From Liquidambar formosana (taxonomy: Eukaryota > Streptophyta > Magnoliopsida > Saxifragales > Altingiaceae), in the NCBI GenBank assembly GCA_039720395.1, contig CM077832.1, positions 16,248,060 to 16,312,059 on the forward strand: 64,000 bases of DNA, written 5' to 3'. The notes beneath the pieces are model-generated. The model ran no database searches. It had not been told where the DNA came from and worked only from the letters and a program-made list of their open reading frames with translations. The position numbers were made by a program, and so were the translations under genes. Shown here piece by piece: positions 1-12,627 of this stretch; the stretch's first letter is position 1, and each line of letters starts with the position of its first letter.

Positions 1-586
1 AGTAGGTAGTTATTAAGAAGTTACAACTCTTAATCCCATAGCTGTTTTTTAGTGGATTACTTCCCATCATCTGATAGCTTCCTTGATGGGAGGAAGTTAT
101 AATATTTAAAGTTGGGAACAAAAAGTGTCCCTAGTCTACTAAAAAATACAGCCTGTTATTTCCATCAAATCTCATGCATAGAAAGAGATTTGGATAGACT
201 AGAAGATTTCTTCTGGTGGGTAATCAGAGAATTGTACGTATGGTTTATGGCTCTCAATTTCTGCATCAAAGTATCTGCAACTTTACTTGGACAATAATGG
301 TTGGAGGTAATTCTAAACTTCCGCTTAATTTAATATGATATTCATGAATTAATTTCCTACACTCCTAACTACATGTCTTCCTCTGTGGGTTATCAAAATC
401 TTTAATTGCTATTTTTTTTTTCTTTTTTTTTTTTAAAATTTTTTTAATACAACTTACAGTTAAAACCTTGATAAAACCTCTTTTTCCTTTTTAGTTAAAA
501 CCTTTTTTTAATTGTTTTTTTTTTTGGATAAAAATACCATTTGACCTATTCAATATTCTAATATATCACATAATAACAATAATAAT
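1..586. other. Intergenic, no gene seen
   Basis: AT-rich sequence with long T and A runs around 411-435 and 511-524. The only open frame (112-297) is short, has no recognisable motif and lies in low-complexity surroundings. I see no gene here. Confidence 0.6.
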
Positions 587-1190
587 ATTTATTTAAATAA
601 CTATTTTTTAGTAAATTTATTAATATCATCATTGCATATATCCCATGCATTTGCATGGGTTGTCTGCTAGTAATAAACTCAAAAGTAAAACTAATTTCTT
701 AACATTGTAGCCAATGGAAATATTTCAAGTTTGACCCTCTAAAATTTACTGGTACATATGATTACTATCCTAATTTTTCTTTCTTCTTCTTCTTCTTCTT
801 CTTCTTCTTCTTTTTTTTTTTTTTTTTTTTTGGTTAGATCATCATCAAATATACCTCAACCACCATTTAGAAATAAGAGCATCATCATCAAATATCATTT
901 ATTTAAATAACTATTTTTTATTAAATTTATTAATATCATCATTGCATATCCCGTGCATTTGCATGAGTTCTCCGCTAGTAAGAAACTCAAAAGCAAAACT
1001 AATTTCCTAACATTGCAACCAATGGAAATATTTCAAGTTTGACTCTCTAAAATTTACTGGTACATATGATTACTATCTTAATTTTTCTTTCTTCTTCCCT
1101 TTTTTTTTTTTGGTTGGTTAGATCATCATCGAATATACCTCAACCACTATTTAGAAATAAAAGCATCATCATCAAATATCATCATTATTG
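587..1190. repeat. Tandem direct repeat, ~310 bp unit, two copies
   Basis: Two adjacent copies, about 587-896 and 897-1190, share the same order of landmarks: TTTATTTAAATAACTATTTT, a TGCATTTGCATG core, a CTAGTAA, AATGGAAATATTTCAAG, TACTGGTACATATGATTACT, then a CTT microsatellite or T run, and CATCATCATC near the end. Copies differ by scattered substitutions and by CTT/T-run length (long in copy 1 at about 780-830), so the duplication is old. Each copy carries the Helitron-like 3' terminus annotated separately. Confidence 0.85.
642..670 (+). mobile_element. Helitron-like 3' terminus (hairpin plus CTAG)
   Basis: The sequence shows an 8-bp perfect stem, CCCATGCA/TGCATGGG with a TT loop, at 642-659. 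Seven bases later comes CTAG (667-670) followed by T. Plant Helitrons end in a short GC-rich hairpin a few bases before CTRR and insert 5' of a T, which this matches. The same arrangement, with a decayed stem, recurs at about 949-977 in the second tandem copy. I cannot place the 5' TC end, so element length is unknown. Confidence 0.5.
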
Positions 1191-1315
1191 TTTTCTTAAT
1201 TCCCATAGCATGATTTAGGTTTAGTTTTATATTTATCCATTTTTGTATATTTTATTTATTTAAGTTGCATAATATAGATTAATGTAGAATTTTTGTAATT
1301 TTATGTGATATGCCA

Positions 1316-1541
1316 TAAGGGTGCGTACGCAATAGTAATAGTTGTGTACACACCATTATAAGGCAGACAAATTGTTTAGTTTGCTATATTATCGTATTTA
1401 TTTTATTCTATTAATTCTGTGTTGTTTTTATTCCATTTGTCTTTATTTTTTGTTGTTTTATGTTCTGTTTATCATGTGATTGAGTTTGTGAAAATGTCTA
1501 TTAGATGCGTACCCACTGTATCAGTGATCCGTACGCACCTT
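1316..1541. repeat. Inverted repeat with GTACGCACC arms
   Basis: A 10-base arm GGTGCGTACG at 1319-1328 is matched by its reverse complement CGTACGCACC at about 1530-1539. The first arm continues into a palindrome, TGCGTACGCA. No coding sequence lies between. This may belong to the LTR-like sequence just downstream. Confidence 0.5.
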
Positions 1542-1739
1542 ACCTTAAGTAGAAAATTTATTTTAGTTTGATTATTTCTTATGGTGTATTATCTCTTGTA
1601 TATTATGATATCTGCTTTTTTATATATTTTTTATACTCTTTTCTTTATTTTCTTTATTCATTATTTTGGTCATTGTGTGTGTCATAATTTGCTTGCATGT
1701 TTAGGGTAGAATTTAATTGAATACATAATTAATTAAAGC

Positions 1740-1915
1740 CAATAGTTATGTGTGGGGCGGTTTCGACCGGGTATTGTTGGGTGCTTTACACTTTCCTAGC
1801 AATGTACCCTAGTTGTGAACCAAAATTCTCTGGTTATGACAAGTTAGACTTTGCTAGGGTTCAAGTTAGTTCCCAAGTTAAATTGGGTGGTAACTCCTCT
1901 CCACACTAGCCCTCC
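1740..1915 (-). mobile_element. Tat/Ogre-type LTR fragment (degenerate)
   Basis: The stretch contains GGGTGCTTTACAC, then GTACCCTAGTTGTGAACC and GGTGGTAACTCC. Read on the minus strand, the last is a decayed GGAGTCGCCACC box. That box, and the 'GGGTGCT..ACAC' block that goes with it, are common in LTRs of the Tat/Ogre branch of Ty3/gypsy elements. The same box is intact at about 5764. No ends are defined, so this is a tentative relic call. Confidence 0.3.
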
Positions 1916-1959
1916 TGGTTAGTGGCGTACTCCTGAGCCGCATAGTTGAGAACATGGTG

Positions 1960-3584
1960 CTCACATATAGATTTATATTATTTACATAAACAAGATCAAC
2001 ATATATACATATTCACATGTATATACAAAAATGAAAAAAAAAAAAGCCTATTGCATATGCAAATACACACACACACACATATACTCATAGAGAACCTATG
2101 TATGAGGTTGTGAAGTGATAGTGTTGGATCAAGCGACAATTGAACAATGATGATTGTCAAGCGAGTTGATATTAGCATGGTTACTTTTTATCATAACTTT
2201 AATTCAAAACATTTTTTAGATTATGCAATTGTGCATTTATATAGTTATACCATTTTTCATATATGATAATTCATACTTAGTTTTGCTAATTTATTGTTAT
2301 TAGGCAATGTATCGGTTTTATCATTGAAATTAAGGATGGACCTAAGTTTGGGCCAGGGGTGCCACCCCCCCAACTTAAATATTTTTTCTTGTGTATATGT
2401 ATATACATATAGTTATATATACATATAAGTATCAAAAATTACATCTGGCCTGCCTCATAAAACCAAAATCCTTACCCAAACATTTAATGCGCTAAGAAGT
2501 ATATAGACATGTATACATGTTGTTAACTCATTACATTTAAATAATGAATATTTTTTGGTTCATGCCTTGGCACCTTGAAATATATATATTTTTTTGGACA
2601 AAGCCCGAGGTATCCCAAGTGTAAGACCCAACTAGCCCCACAAGGCTTTGCCCACTTGAATGGCATAAATGCTCTAACACCCTAGTAAAAACCTATATCT
2701 GACTGATACATTCAATTACATTAAAAAAAAAAATTATATTTATTTATATGCATATCATGCGAACAATATCTATATACAAGTAGTGTTCAGCCTAATATTT
2801 TCTCCCATATGCAGTGCCTATGTAGCTTTAATTTTTTTTTAAAAACCACGTCAACAATCCATATAACTTTCATAACCATCATAACCTTCTTTGTAGTTAT
2901 CTTACTTTTATTTTTTAATTTTTTTCTATCACCTCTCTTTTTGAAACCATTTATTCTTTCTTCCATTTCCCATCTTGTCCTCCTTCCATCTCCAAGTATT
3001 TTTTTTTTTTTAATTTCTATCTACAGAAGTATATGTTTCCATTTCCATATTTTAATTAAACTCTTTATCACTCACACTATATTACATAAACTTATATACA
3101 TTAGAGACCAGAAGGGCATTTCACTGCCACCATGTCTAACCTTACATAGGGGATGTATTCTTAACCATTTGTTGCCTTTTTCAAAGGAGAAGGGCATTTC
3201 ACTTGCTGCCTATAGACATGAAACAAAGGTAAGCGTCTAACTATTATTCATAGCCTCCAACCATTCACCATAGACGACCCATCCTAGACAGTGAAGTGTT
3301 TTAGTGAAAGACATGGATTTCAACATGTCTAGGCATCATATTGAGCTAAGAGTAGAATTTGAGGGTCTCTTTCAAACTATATGAATGCCATTTTTTGTTT
3401 CTATAAAGAGAAGGAGGAACCTATTTATTGTAAACTCATTTTGGGATCGTGCACTTGTTGAAAAAATGATCTCTACTTTAGCATAGATTAGAAGCCATAC
3501 ATCCCTTTATCATTTCCTTTTATTGATGTGGACTTATGTTCCTTCCTAACAATTGAAAATTCAATGACCCCTTTTAGCAAATTT
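1960..3584. other. Intergenic, no gene seen
   Basis: AT-rich DNA with CA, TA and T-rich simple repeats, for example CACACACA near 2067-2078 and TATACATATA runs near 2395-2425. The open frame at 2809-3240 is T/C-rich low complexity and has no recognisable domain. Nothing else is supportable. Confidence 0.55.
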
Positions 3585-3587
3585 TTA

Positions 3588-5277
3588 CCCTCTATTTGTT
3601 TCGTGGATTTTAGGACAGAAAGGAAAAAAAGAAATTATGAGGGAATGTGGTTTCTCTTGTTTAGTTTCAAAGGAAAAATAGATGGAAAAAAAAAATATTA
3701 AGAGAAAATATAATAGAAAATATCAAAATAAGGATTTTTATTTTCTATTTGAAAACATAAGGAAAGTGTGAAAAAATTTGGGGAAAATTTCATCAGGCTC
3801 TTATCACTCTTCCCGTTTATATTCCCTCACTTCTCTCATACGATCTCACACTTCTTACACTTTCTCACATAATCTCATCTTTCTTTCATCTTTCCTTCCA
3901 AGATGCGACTTCCCATGACGAATCGCTAACCTCCATCAACTACTGATCAACAGTCACCGATGACAACATTTAAGTGCCGAACACAGTAGTTGGACGAATA
4001 GGCAACTCACCACGATTCACCCAATCGATGACTTCAAATCATCTATTCCGATGGATTTTTATCATTTTTAGGTAAGTTAATCAGGGGTCTAGGGGTCGTA
4101 TTTTGGGTGGCTTCTCTCTAGATACAAGTGTATGTTTCCAATTTTGGTTGGCTTGGAGTCTTGGTGTGGTTGGGAGTTTGCAGTTTTAGCATTTTGGCTT
4201 TCCTTCTCAATTATATCGCTTATTGTGGATAGGCTTTGCTTCTGGTTTTCTCTCATTTTTGTTAGGTTGTGTCGTGGTGTGCAATGTTTAGGTCTTTGGA
4301 GGCATTCTGTGCTATTAGCTAGTGTGTCTTGGTTGGTGAGGTTTTTCCAAGTAGTTTTGTTGCATGTCTTTTGTCTAGGGCACTTTAAGTGTTTTCTATT
4401 TGGTCTCTTAGTGAGGTCTTCATGTTTTGGGGATTTGTGGATTCTGCTAGGTTGTCTATTTTGTTTGTGAGAGGCTTGTGGAATTATTAGCTTCTCATTA
4501 AAGTTTTTTTGGGAGTCTTTTGGTGTTGTTTCTAGTGTATTTATCTTTTTCCCTTTAATAATATTATTTTGTTGCCTACCCAAAGAAAAAACAAAAACAA
4601 TTTTCACCAAAGTTTATAAGAGCACTAATCATCTAGATTAAATAGAGTATGATATTTTTGGAGAATATAGAGGGTGTAGCTGATGTTTATCCATGCTACT
4701 CATCCATTTTAGACATTCCAAAGAGCTCTTATATTTTTTTTAATGTCCAAACTAAACCTTGACTTTTATGTTTTTGTTATTAGTTTATGATACGGCTTAT
4801 CATTTGCTTATGTGTTTTATCGGCAATATTTATTCAACAGGGTCATTTTGACGCAAGGAAAATTAGTCATTGCAATTTGATGTACCTTGTTCAATGAGTA
4901 CTCAAGAAAGTAGTTTGGAAAAAAAATAAAACAAAAAATGAAGCAACAAGGTGTTTTGGCAAGATGGTGTATACCATAATAGAATGGAAGGTATTTAGTT
5001 GTGATTATGTGTGTGCATTTTTTTCTTCATTTTTTGGTTAGGAAGACTAAGGGTTAATATTGTGTTATCCTAGTATATTTTTCTTTCCTTTCATTTTACC
5101 CTTAACAACCAAACACAAGAATATTACTTTCCTTAAAAATTCACTTTTCTTTCCTTTCAGTTTTCCTAGACAACCAAACACAAGAAAATTTTATATTTTC
5201 CACACATTTTCTTTCCTTTCGATTTTTTTCCGCTTACAATTTCTTTCCTTTATAAAATCCACGAACCAAACATAGCG
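3588..5277. mobile_element. PIF/Harbinger-like TIR element, copy 1 (1.69 kb)
   Basis: The left end reads CCCTCTATTTGTTTCGTGGA. The right end, reverse-complemented, reads CGCTATGTTTGGTTCGTGGA. The element is flanked by TTA at 3585-3587 and TTA at 5278-5280. A TTA/TAA target duplication with G/C-rich TIRs containing TTTGGTTC is the hallmark of Tourist/PIF-Harbinger elements. Subterminal DNA is rich in AAGGAAA/TTTCCTTT. No transposase frame is visible, so this copy is non-autonomous. A LINE 3' end (about 4120-4602) seems to lie inside it. Related copies are at 35128-38034 and 49807-50024. Confidence 0.75.
4120..4602 (+). mobile_element. LINE 3'-end relic (tentative)
   Basis: GT/T-rich sequence ends in TTAATAATATTATTTTGTTG, then CCTACCCAAAG and A-rich sequence. 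This matches the usual layout at the 3' end of plant L1-type LINEs ('..AATAAA..TTGCCGACCAAAAA'). The open frames on both strands (4132-4470 and 4089-4610) are compositional: they have no motif and their residue content is skewed to F/L/W or K/N/Q. It sits within the TIR element 3588-5277. Confidence 0.35.
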
Positions 5278-5740
5278 TTAGAAAATGCAGTTGGGAAAAA
5301 GTTATGTTTTGATTTTTTTGACGAGGAATTTTTTAGAATTTCAACCTTTTTCACCAAGATTTTAAGTAACATAATTGAAACTGTTAAAGTGCTTCCACAA
5401 ACAAAAATTAAGTCAATATACAATAAGGATGCTATTTATGTGGTTAAAGGAAATAAACCACATATTCTATTGACAAAATTTAAGTTTCGCAGTAAGATCA
5501 AAGTCTGTATTAGAAGATCAGGACCCTGCATTAGAAGATTTGCTAGAGCTGGAAGATTTAGTGAGAAGCATAAGTAACATAATCAACATAGACTATTATG
5601 GCAAAAGGTTTTACAATCTCATGATAACATTAAAAAGAGACAATATATTATATATATTTGGCAAGAGAAGAGGATGTGGCCACTGTGAACCCACGAAAAA
5701 GCGCGGTGCCCACAAGGGTTTGACAAAAAGATAAGTAGGG

Positions 5741-8696
5741 TGTGAAAGACAACAAACAAAAAGGAGTCGCCACCTCATTTTTTAAGGAAAAGAGGAAAAC
5801 CATAAAATGTTTTATTTTCAAAACCACATGACTCCATTAAAGGAAAAGCAAAGTCTTTGTAACCAGAAAATTGGATTCAGGGGCTAAGTTACGACGTGAG
5901 AAGGTTCTAGGCAAAGCCCATAGGCATCCACATCGCCTGAGTTGGTCTCTTAATTTAATTGGGCTAATTTAATATCTTTTTCACTCAAATATCATCATAT
6001 ATCATCACTAGACAGCATGCATAACATATATCTCATCCATCCATCTCATCCATGCATAATCAAACAAAGAGAATAAAACAGAAAGAAAGAAAAGAAAAGA
6101 AAAGAAAAGAACCTAGGATACTTGGATCCTAGAACGGACTTGAGCCTCAAAAAGAGCGCCTACGTACCATGCAGCGAAATACATGGATCAAAGTCCATGT
6201 AGTTCGAAAAGAATAGGGTTACAACCTAATACAAACCCATGGTAAAAACCCTAGGTTTCCTCATTCGAAGAATGTATTGAATAATCCAAAATTAAAAACT
6301 TCCACAATATGGAAACTTTGATAGAAAACCAGAATTTTATTAATGAAGGAAACCCTTGATAATTACCATGCGTCTATATTAAGAAATAACCCTAGGGAGG
6401 GAGAAGAGAAAAGAAAGAAAAAGAAAGGTGAATTGGGCCACCTTCACACCCACTTACCTGAGTGCAATAGCTCCAAGCATTAGCAATTTCAAGCAATAGC
6501 AGCCCTATTGGCAATAGGACAATTATTGTACCTGTTTGCACCCTTATAAGTGCACAAAACCATGCAAGAAGAACAATATACTAACCTGGACTAGAATCAT
6601 GACAAGGCCTAAAATCATCCATTTATCATGCAAACAACAAGAATAATGAATAACTAAAGACCCCAACTCAATCCTACATGCAATGACCTGACTAACATGC
6701 ATAAAAACCTACCAAAGACACTCTAACAATCATGAGAGACTCCAATAATATCAACAAACATGATAGCAAAGCCTATTCTAACCAAAAAGATAACATTTTA
6801 TGTAAAACATGAAAATAGGCCTTTCTACGGCGAGCTTTCTTAAGCAAAACTATCCTAAGACAATTTCACGTAAAAAAATCGCTATGGGGAGGTGCAATCA
6901 TCATATCCTACGTAAAACATATATACTAGAACACAATAGAAGTGATTTCATGTTTAAACACATCACAAAAAGCTCTCATGCAAAACCCTACTTAACAAGA
7001 GAGATAATTATCCTTTAGAAAAGGATAATATCTCCAAAAACCCTATAAAATCCACTACATGAATGCAAACCTAGCATGATTCAACTATATGCAGCATATA
7101 TAGAATGACTATGATGAGAAACTACTTACATAGTTAAGCTAAACATGCTGTATGAAAATTGTGTGATTTTAGGGTTATTGAAACCCTAATCTCACAACTA
7201 TCCATAAAAACCTATGAAATGACTCTAACACATGCTCAAATCATCATGAACATCATTCATATCATATAAATTAACTAACAAGAGCATCAACTCATGACAA
7301 TTATCACAGCAAGTATGCTATATGGAACATGCATGATTTAGAAGGATAAAAAGGATAATACTTTCAAACCCTAGCAAACTAAGGTTTATTAAGCATATTA
7401 AACCATGAACCATCCTAAAATCATTCACATAACATCACAAAAGCATTGAATTCAATCCATAAGAAGAGCTATTACATGCACTAGAATTATCCTAAAGAAA
7501 GGAGGAGAAGATAAAGGAGGAAAGTCTAATTTCAGCAATTGAAAGTGTGTTTACCTCTTGTAGAGCCTCCCTTGCCTTCAAAGTCCTTGTTCTATTGCTT
7601 GCTTAGGGTTGAAAAGCCTTCTCTTGATGTCCTTCTAGCTCTCCAAACTCGCAGCTCCCTCTCTTTCTAAGTATAAAGTGTAAATAACCTCCCCCTATAT
7701 GCTAAATATCATGTCCTTTATATAGAGAACTGACCTCCTAAACCAATGGCTAAGATTAATTCTTTAACTAATGATCCTAGGGTTATTAGAGACTCTCTTG
7801 GTGCTCAAACAACTCAAACTTACACAATCCTAAGAGAAAACAAGTTGTAATGGCAGAGGAAACTGTCAAAAGAGGGAGAGAGAGTCAGAATTCTAGTTGA
7901 AGACGGAGTCTCTCGGGTGACTAAGTAGGCCTGGATGGTTAGCCGTCTGGGCTTGGACAGCTGACCGTCTAGCCTCGGACGGTTACCCGAGGGGCTCTCC
8001 CATTTTGCTCCGGTTTTGACTCCTACTCGCTTTAAAAGTCCTAAAATATTCAAATTAAGACTGATTTTGACGAAATAAAAGCCAAAACGACCATGTTTCG
8101 AAGGGGAACACATTTTTAAGCATTTTAGGACAAAAATCCTTAACCATAGGTGCATGGTTAGGTTTTATAAAGGTGGCTAACCATATGCCTCACCATCGCT
8201 AAGCTGGGTTTGTACACAAGGTCGAACCAAATGCTTTCCCAATTGAAATTCGATCTTTCTAAACATACCTAGGATGTAAATTAGCCCAATTGAAGTTAAA
8301 TGAGAGAAAATTAAGTGGGTCTTGTGAGTCAATTTGAGCAAACCAAAAAAGGGTCTTTTAGCTAACCCGAACCATTATGAGCCGAATTGATCTTAAACCA
8401 TTAATTCATGAAATTGAACCTATATATAGACTCTATGTACTCATATGAACTCGAGGGAATGACTCGAGATTCATTCCAAGATCAAATGGAAAATATACGG
8501 CTTAAAAGACGATTATGCCCTTAAAGTCGCAAAAGTTCCTATTGACTATCGAAATGAACTCCAAATCACTTCAAAATTCATACACATGATATTCAATGCC
8601 ATAAAAACTCAATGCAAAAGACTAGACTAAAAAAGAACTCAAAATCCTACATGAAATGATATGTCCTAGTTAAGGTAACAAAAATGAGGTGTGACA
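5741..8696 (+). mobile_element. Probable solo LTR of a Tat/Ogre-type gypsy element
   Basis: The stretch starts TGTGAAAGACAAC and soon shows the box GGAGTCGCCACC, followed by AAAGTCTTTGTAACC, an A-rich block and GGGGCTAAGTTACGACGTG. It ends GAGGTGTGACA. That order (TGT.., GGAGTCGCCACC, AAGTCT..AACCAGA, TTACG) is typical of long LTRs in the Tat/Ogre lineage. The length of ~2.96 kb fits those LTRs. I see no matching 5-bp target duplication and no internal domains, so this may be a solo or truncated LTR. Short frames inside it (for example 7820-8155 on the minus strand) have no recognisable motif. Confidence 0.4.
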
Positions 8697-8939
8697 ACCA
8701 CAAAACTATTAAAGAATCTAATTTTTTGGCATTTAAAGTAGAGGATTGTTTTTTTCAAGACTTGGAAAATAAGCTTGACTCATATCCCAAAAAGCATATT
8801 TAAGTGTAACACCCATAATCAACTTGTTTAAATGATCTATAATATATTCATCAAATGTTTTCTCATACGAATCTTCAATTTTATGTAAAAATATCATCCT
8901 CATCAATGTTGCAACTACTTATAATATTTGCACATTGAA

Positions 8940-9246
8940 GTGCTTTCATCACTATCATTCTATTTTTTTTTTCAGTATTTGGTAATCTATAATGACAACA
9001 TTGATGAGAACACCTTTAAGAGTGTCGACTGTTTGGTTTTTGCTATTATAATTGATGTTAGATTAAAAGTCTCTGGGTCTCTTAAATATGTTTATAGCTT
9101 TAGAAATAGATATCTTTGCTTAAAGTGGGTATTCCTTTGTAAACTTCTTCTTTGCTTACTCATTTGTTATGATCTTTAGTTTTGTTTGTAATCTTTATTT
9201 TGTGGATAGAATACTCTCATTTATCCAAAAAAATAAAAATAAAAAA
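8940..9246 (+). mobile_element. LINE 3'-end fragment
   Basis: T-rich sequence with TTGTAAACTTCTTCTTTGC, then ACTCATTTGTTATGATC and a final CATTTATCC before an A-rich tail (9228-9246). This is the usual closing layout of plant LINE 3' untranslated regions: U-rich, then '..ATTTATC' and poly(A). No reverse-transcriptase residues are readable here, so only the tail remains. Confidence 0.4.
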
Positions 9247-10334
9247 TCAACAATGACAAGAAGTCTTTTCTTGGTTCCACCCTTTATACATCGTTAGAAC
9301 AGCGATCTATTTTCCTTCTTCCAGTTTTTCTTTGGCATTGACAGTAAACCTAAATTCCTTGGACCATTTTTGGAATATATTTTTTAAATAGTTAAAAAAT
9401 AGTGCAAAACAGGGAATAAATCCTCCACCAAAAAAATAGAAGGTGACTAAAAACAGTTTTGATACAATTGATCATAAACAAAGAGGTGTAGATAAAAAAA
9501 CTTGAGAACAGATAGAAGTTCTTTGTATAAAAATAATAATAACACTACAACATCAACATACATAATATCCCTTCCATCCCAACAATATAACTAACTTCAT
9601 TTTCTCCAATCAACAAATTAAAGAACTTTATTAAGATTAAAAAATGATGAAAGGACCATCAATCTTCCCCAATATTACACTTAAACACCCAATACTATCC
9701 ACCCTTCTATACCACACAAAAACCTAGCCCACACAAATAAAACCCTTCCAACTGAATACACAACAGAACTTTAAGTTGTTCCTCACAAATAATTATTATT
9801 TATATTTAATTAACAAAGCCTATTCAAATACTATACATAATATCCACTAAGATTCAGTAATGCAAGTGATCGATATGTGATATTAATTGATTGATCGTGT
9901 AAATAAAATTATAGTTTTAAATAAAATAATTTATGACTTGCTATGATAGACATTATTTAATAATAACCCCCCATATTAATATTATTTTATTCTAGTTTCA
10001 TATATTTTTTTAATATTTGGCCAACACGTAGTATATGAATCATGCTATCTCATTTTAGGTATAATGGCAATTAGAAATTTAACAATTCAATGAAATTTAA
10101 ACATAAATAATTACAATTAGGCCAGTAAGTAGAATAAAGGTTACGCATTAATTTTCTCTTATCTCTGAGCATTTTGTTAACTTACTCACCTATTACCCTA
10201 CCATGCAATAATACATTAGTAGGCTAAGCTATTGACACGACCTGCATATGAGAAGTTCCCATAGAGGGGATTTATAGAGAGAGGTACCTAACTCTCCCAC
10301 TTGATGAAATGTTCTAGAGTTCTCTAGGAGACTG
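9247..10334. other. Intergenic, no gene seen
   Basis: AT-rich DNA with no open frame above 60 codons and no terminal repeats that I could pair. I see nothing to annotate. Confidence 0.55.
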
Positions 10335-11135
10335 TAGAGGTGCGTTTAGTTTGCGGGTTGGGAATGTGAGGCAAGGGAATGTGCCATTACTTGGGAATGG
10401 GAGATATTGAAACCCATTCTAACGTTTGGTTAGGGGGTATGGAAAGCAATATTCCCTCTACCATTCCCACTCTCATGTTTGGTAAAGTCAAGGAAAGTGA
10501 TGCCTAATATGGATAAAATTCCCACAATACCCTCATATGCCCTTTCCTAAAAAACAGACAAACCTAGCTTTACTTACCTGAAAAAAGAAGAAGACAAACC
10601 CATTGACACGGATTGCTCAAACCCTATCCCTCGTCGACAATTGCTTGGGCAGTTGGAGATCCCACTTTTTCAAACTTCCCGACGATCCGACAATACCCAC
10701 ACATATGCCAATAATCCGACAATACCCTTACACATGCCCTTTCTCAAAGCAGACAAACCCTAGCTCCTCTCACTCTTGTTGACAATCAAGAAGAATTTGA
10801 GATTCCCTCTCATTCTCATTGACGATTGTTTGGGCTGTAAACCACCATCTATGTCGTCGAAGATCCCATGTTTTTAAACTTGTCGATGATCCGACATTCT
10901 CTCACATCAACCTCGATGATCTTAAGTTATTTCTCCTCGACGATCAGTTAGCTGTAGAAACGAACATCTTCCTACCGTTGCCATTCAACATCACATCGAT
11001 CTTGCCTTGGACTTACCCAGGTATGTGTCCAATTGAAATAATTTGTATTCTATTTTATGAATTTAATTAAAAATGTAATGTGAAAGTGTAATAAAACAGA
11101 ACAAAGGTAATGATGCATTGCAAATACAGTAAAAC

Positions 11136-12406
11136 AAAGTATATTTGATGAAATTTTTTACATTCCATGAACGATTATGGGTTTTAACTGAAACCCATGT
11201 TTATGCAAACAATGAACAATATTTGTGTGCATAAACAATGTAGAATTTTGTAAAGAAAGAGAACGGATCAGGTGTTAGGCATAATTTGAAAACTTAATTG
11301 ACGAAAATGAAGCAAATGCATCCACATAAACACAAAATTTTGAATACCAGTCAATACATTAAACTCAACCTCTAGCCATAATGTTTGCATAAATTGATTT
11401 ATTGTTTAGATTTAGTTTTATGCAAATGTTTGAATAAGTTTGACTTGGAACTGGTATTAATTGTTTAATGTGGGAAGTTTCATATATTATGTGTTACTAA
11501 CCAAGATGATTTGAGAATCCATGGCTTGGATTAGGATTCTTGTTGTTCATTTTCATTTATATTTGATGAAAATTTGATACATTCCATGAACAACTATGGG
11601 TTTTAACTGAAACCCATGTTGCTGCAAACATGTTTGGGGAATGACTTATACCTTAGGCCTTCGAGTGTGTTTGGAAGTAACTTTGGAGAATGACTTATAA
11701 TCAAGTTTAAACCTTTATTTTTTCCTTTTTTCTTTCTATCTCTAATGATATTTCTGAAATATGCCAATAGAAATTAGTGGCAATTAGAGTTATTTCTTTC
11801 TTGAAGTTGTTTCAAAAAACACCCTTGAGAGATTTCAGTCAAATAATAGGGTTGAGTTAAATGAGGAGCAAACCAGAGAAGTTGATAGTTCGATAATCAT
11901 TTGGTCTTCATTATAAATAATCATTTGGTCTTTCTTTACCTTGCCCTTTCAATATTTGTGTGCATAAACAATTTGGAATTTTGTGAAGAAAGAGAACCCA
12001 CATGTGTTGGGCATAATTTGAAAACTTAATTAACTAAAATGAAGCAAATGCACCCACATAAATACAAAATTGAATTATACCAGGCAATAACATTGAACTT
12101 GACCTCTAACCATAATGTTTGCATAAATTGATTTATTGTTTAGAGTCCGTTTTATGCAAATGTTATAATAAGTTTGAGTTCGAACTGATATTAATTGTTT
12201 ACTGTGGTTGTTTTATGTACTATGTGTTACTAACTAAGATGATTTGAGAATCCATGACTTCGATTAGGATTCTTGTTGTGCAGTTTCCCACACACACACA
12301 CACACACACATATATATAGGTTGTTTTATGTACTATGTGTTACTAACCAAGATGATTTGAGAATCCATGACTTCGATTAGGATTTTTGTTATGCAGTTTC
12401 CCATAT

Positions 12407-12495
<89 letters not shown>

Positions 12496-12590
12496 GTTTT
12501 ATGTACTATGTGTTACTAACTAAGATGATTTGAGAATCCATGACTTCAATTAGGATTCTTGTTGTGCAATTTCCCATATACATACGCATA

Positions 12591-12627
<37 letters not shown>

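Noticed and set aside
2809..3240. 143-codon plus-strand frame
   Set aside because: T/C-rich low complexity with F/I/S/H bias, no recognisable domain, no splice or promoter context, so not called as a gene.
4132..4470. 112-codon plus-strand open frame, hydrophobic
   Set aside because: The composition is driven by GT/T-rich DNA (F, L, W, V, C only), an equally long frame exists on the other strand, there is no motif, and the stretch looks like a LINE 3' end within a TIR element.
10819..11070. 83-codon frame near the left end of the 5.3-kb element
   Set aside because: Built from short CGACGATCCGACA-type repeats, no domain, and no link to PIF transposase motifs.
12411..12494. Regular short repeats as a CRISPR-like array
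   Set aside because: Dinucleotide microsatellites without unique spacers, in a plant genome.
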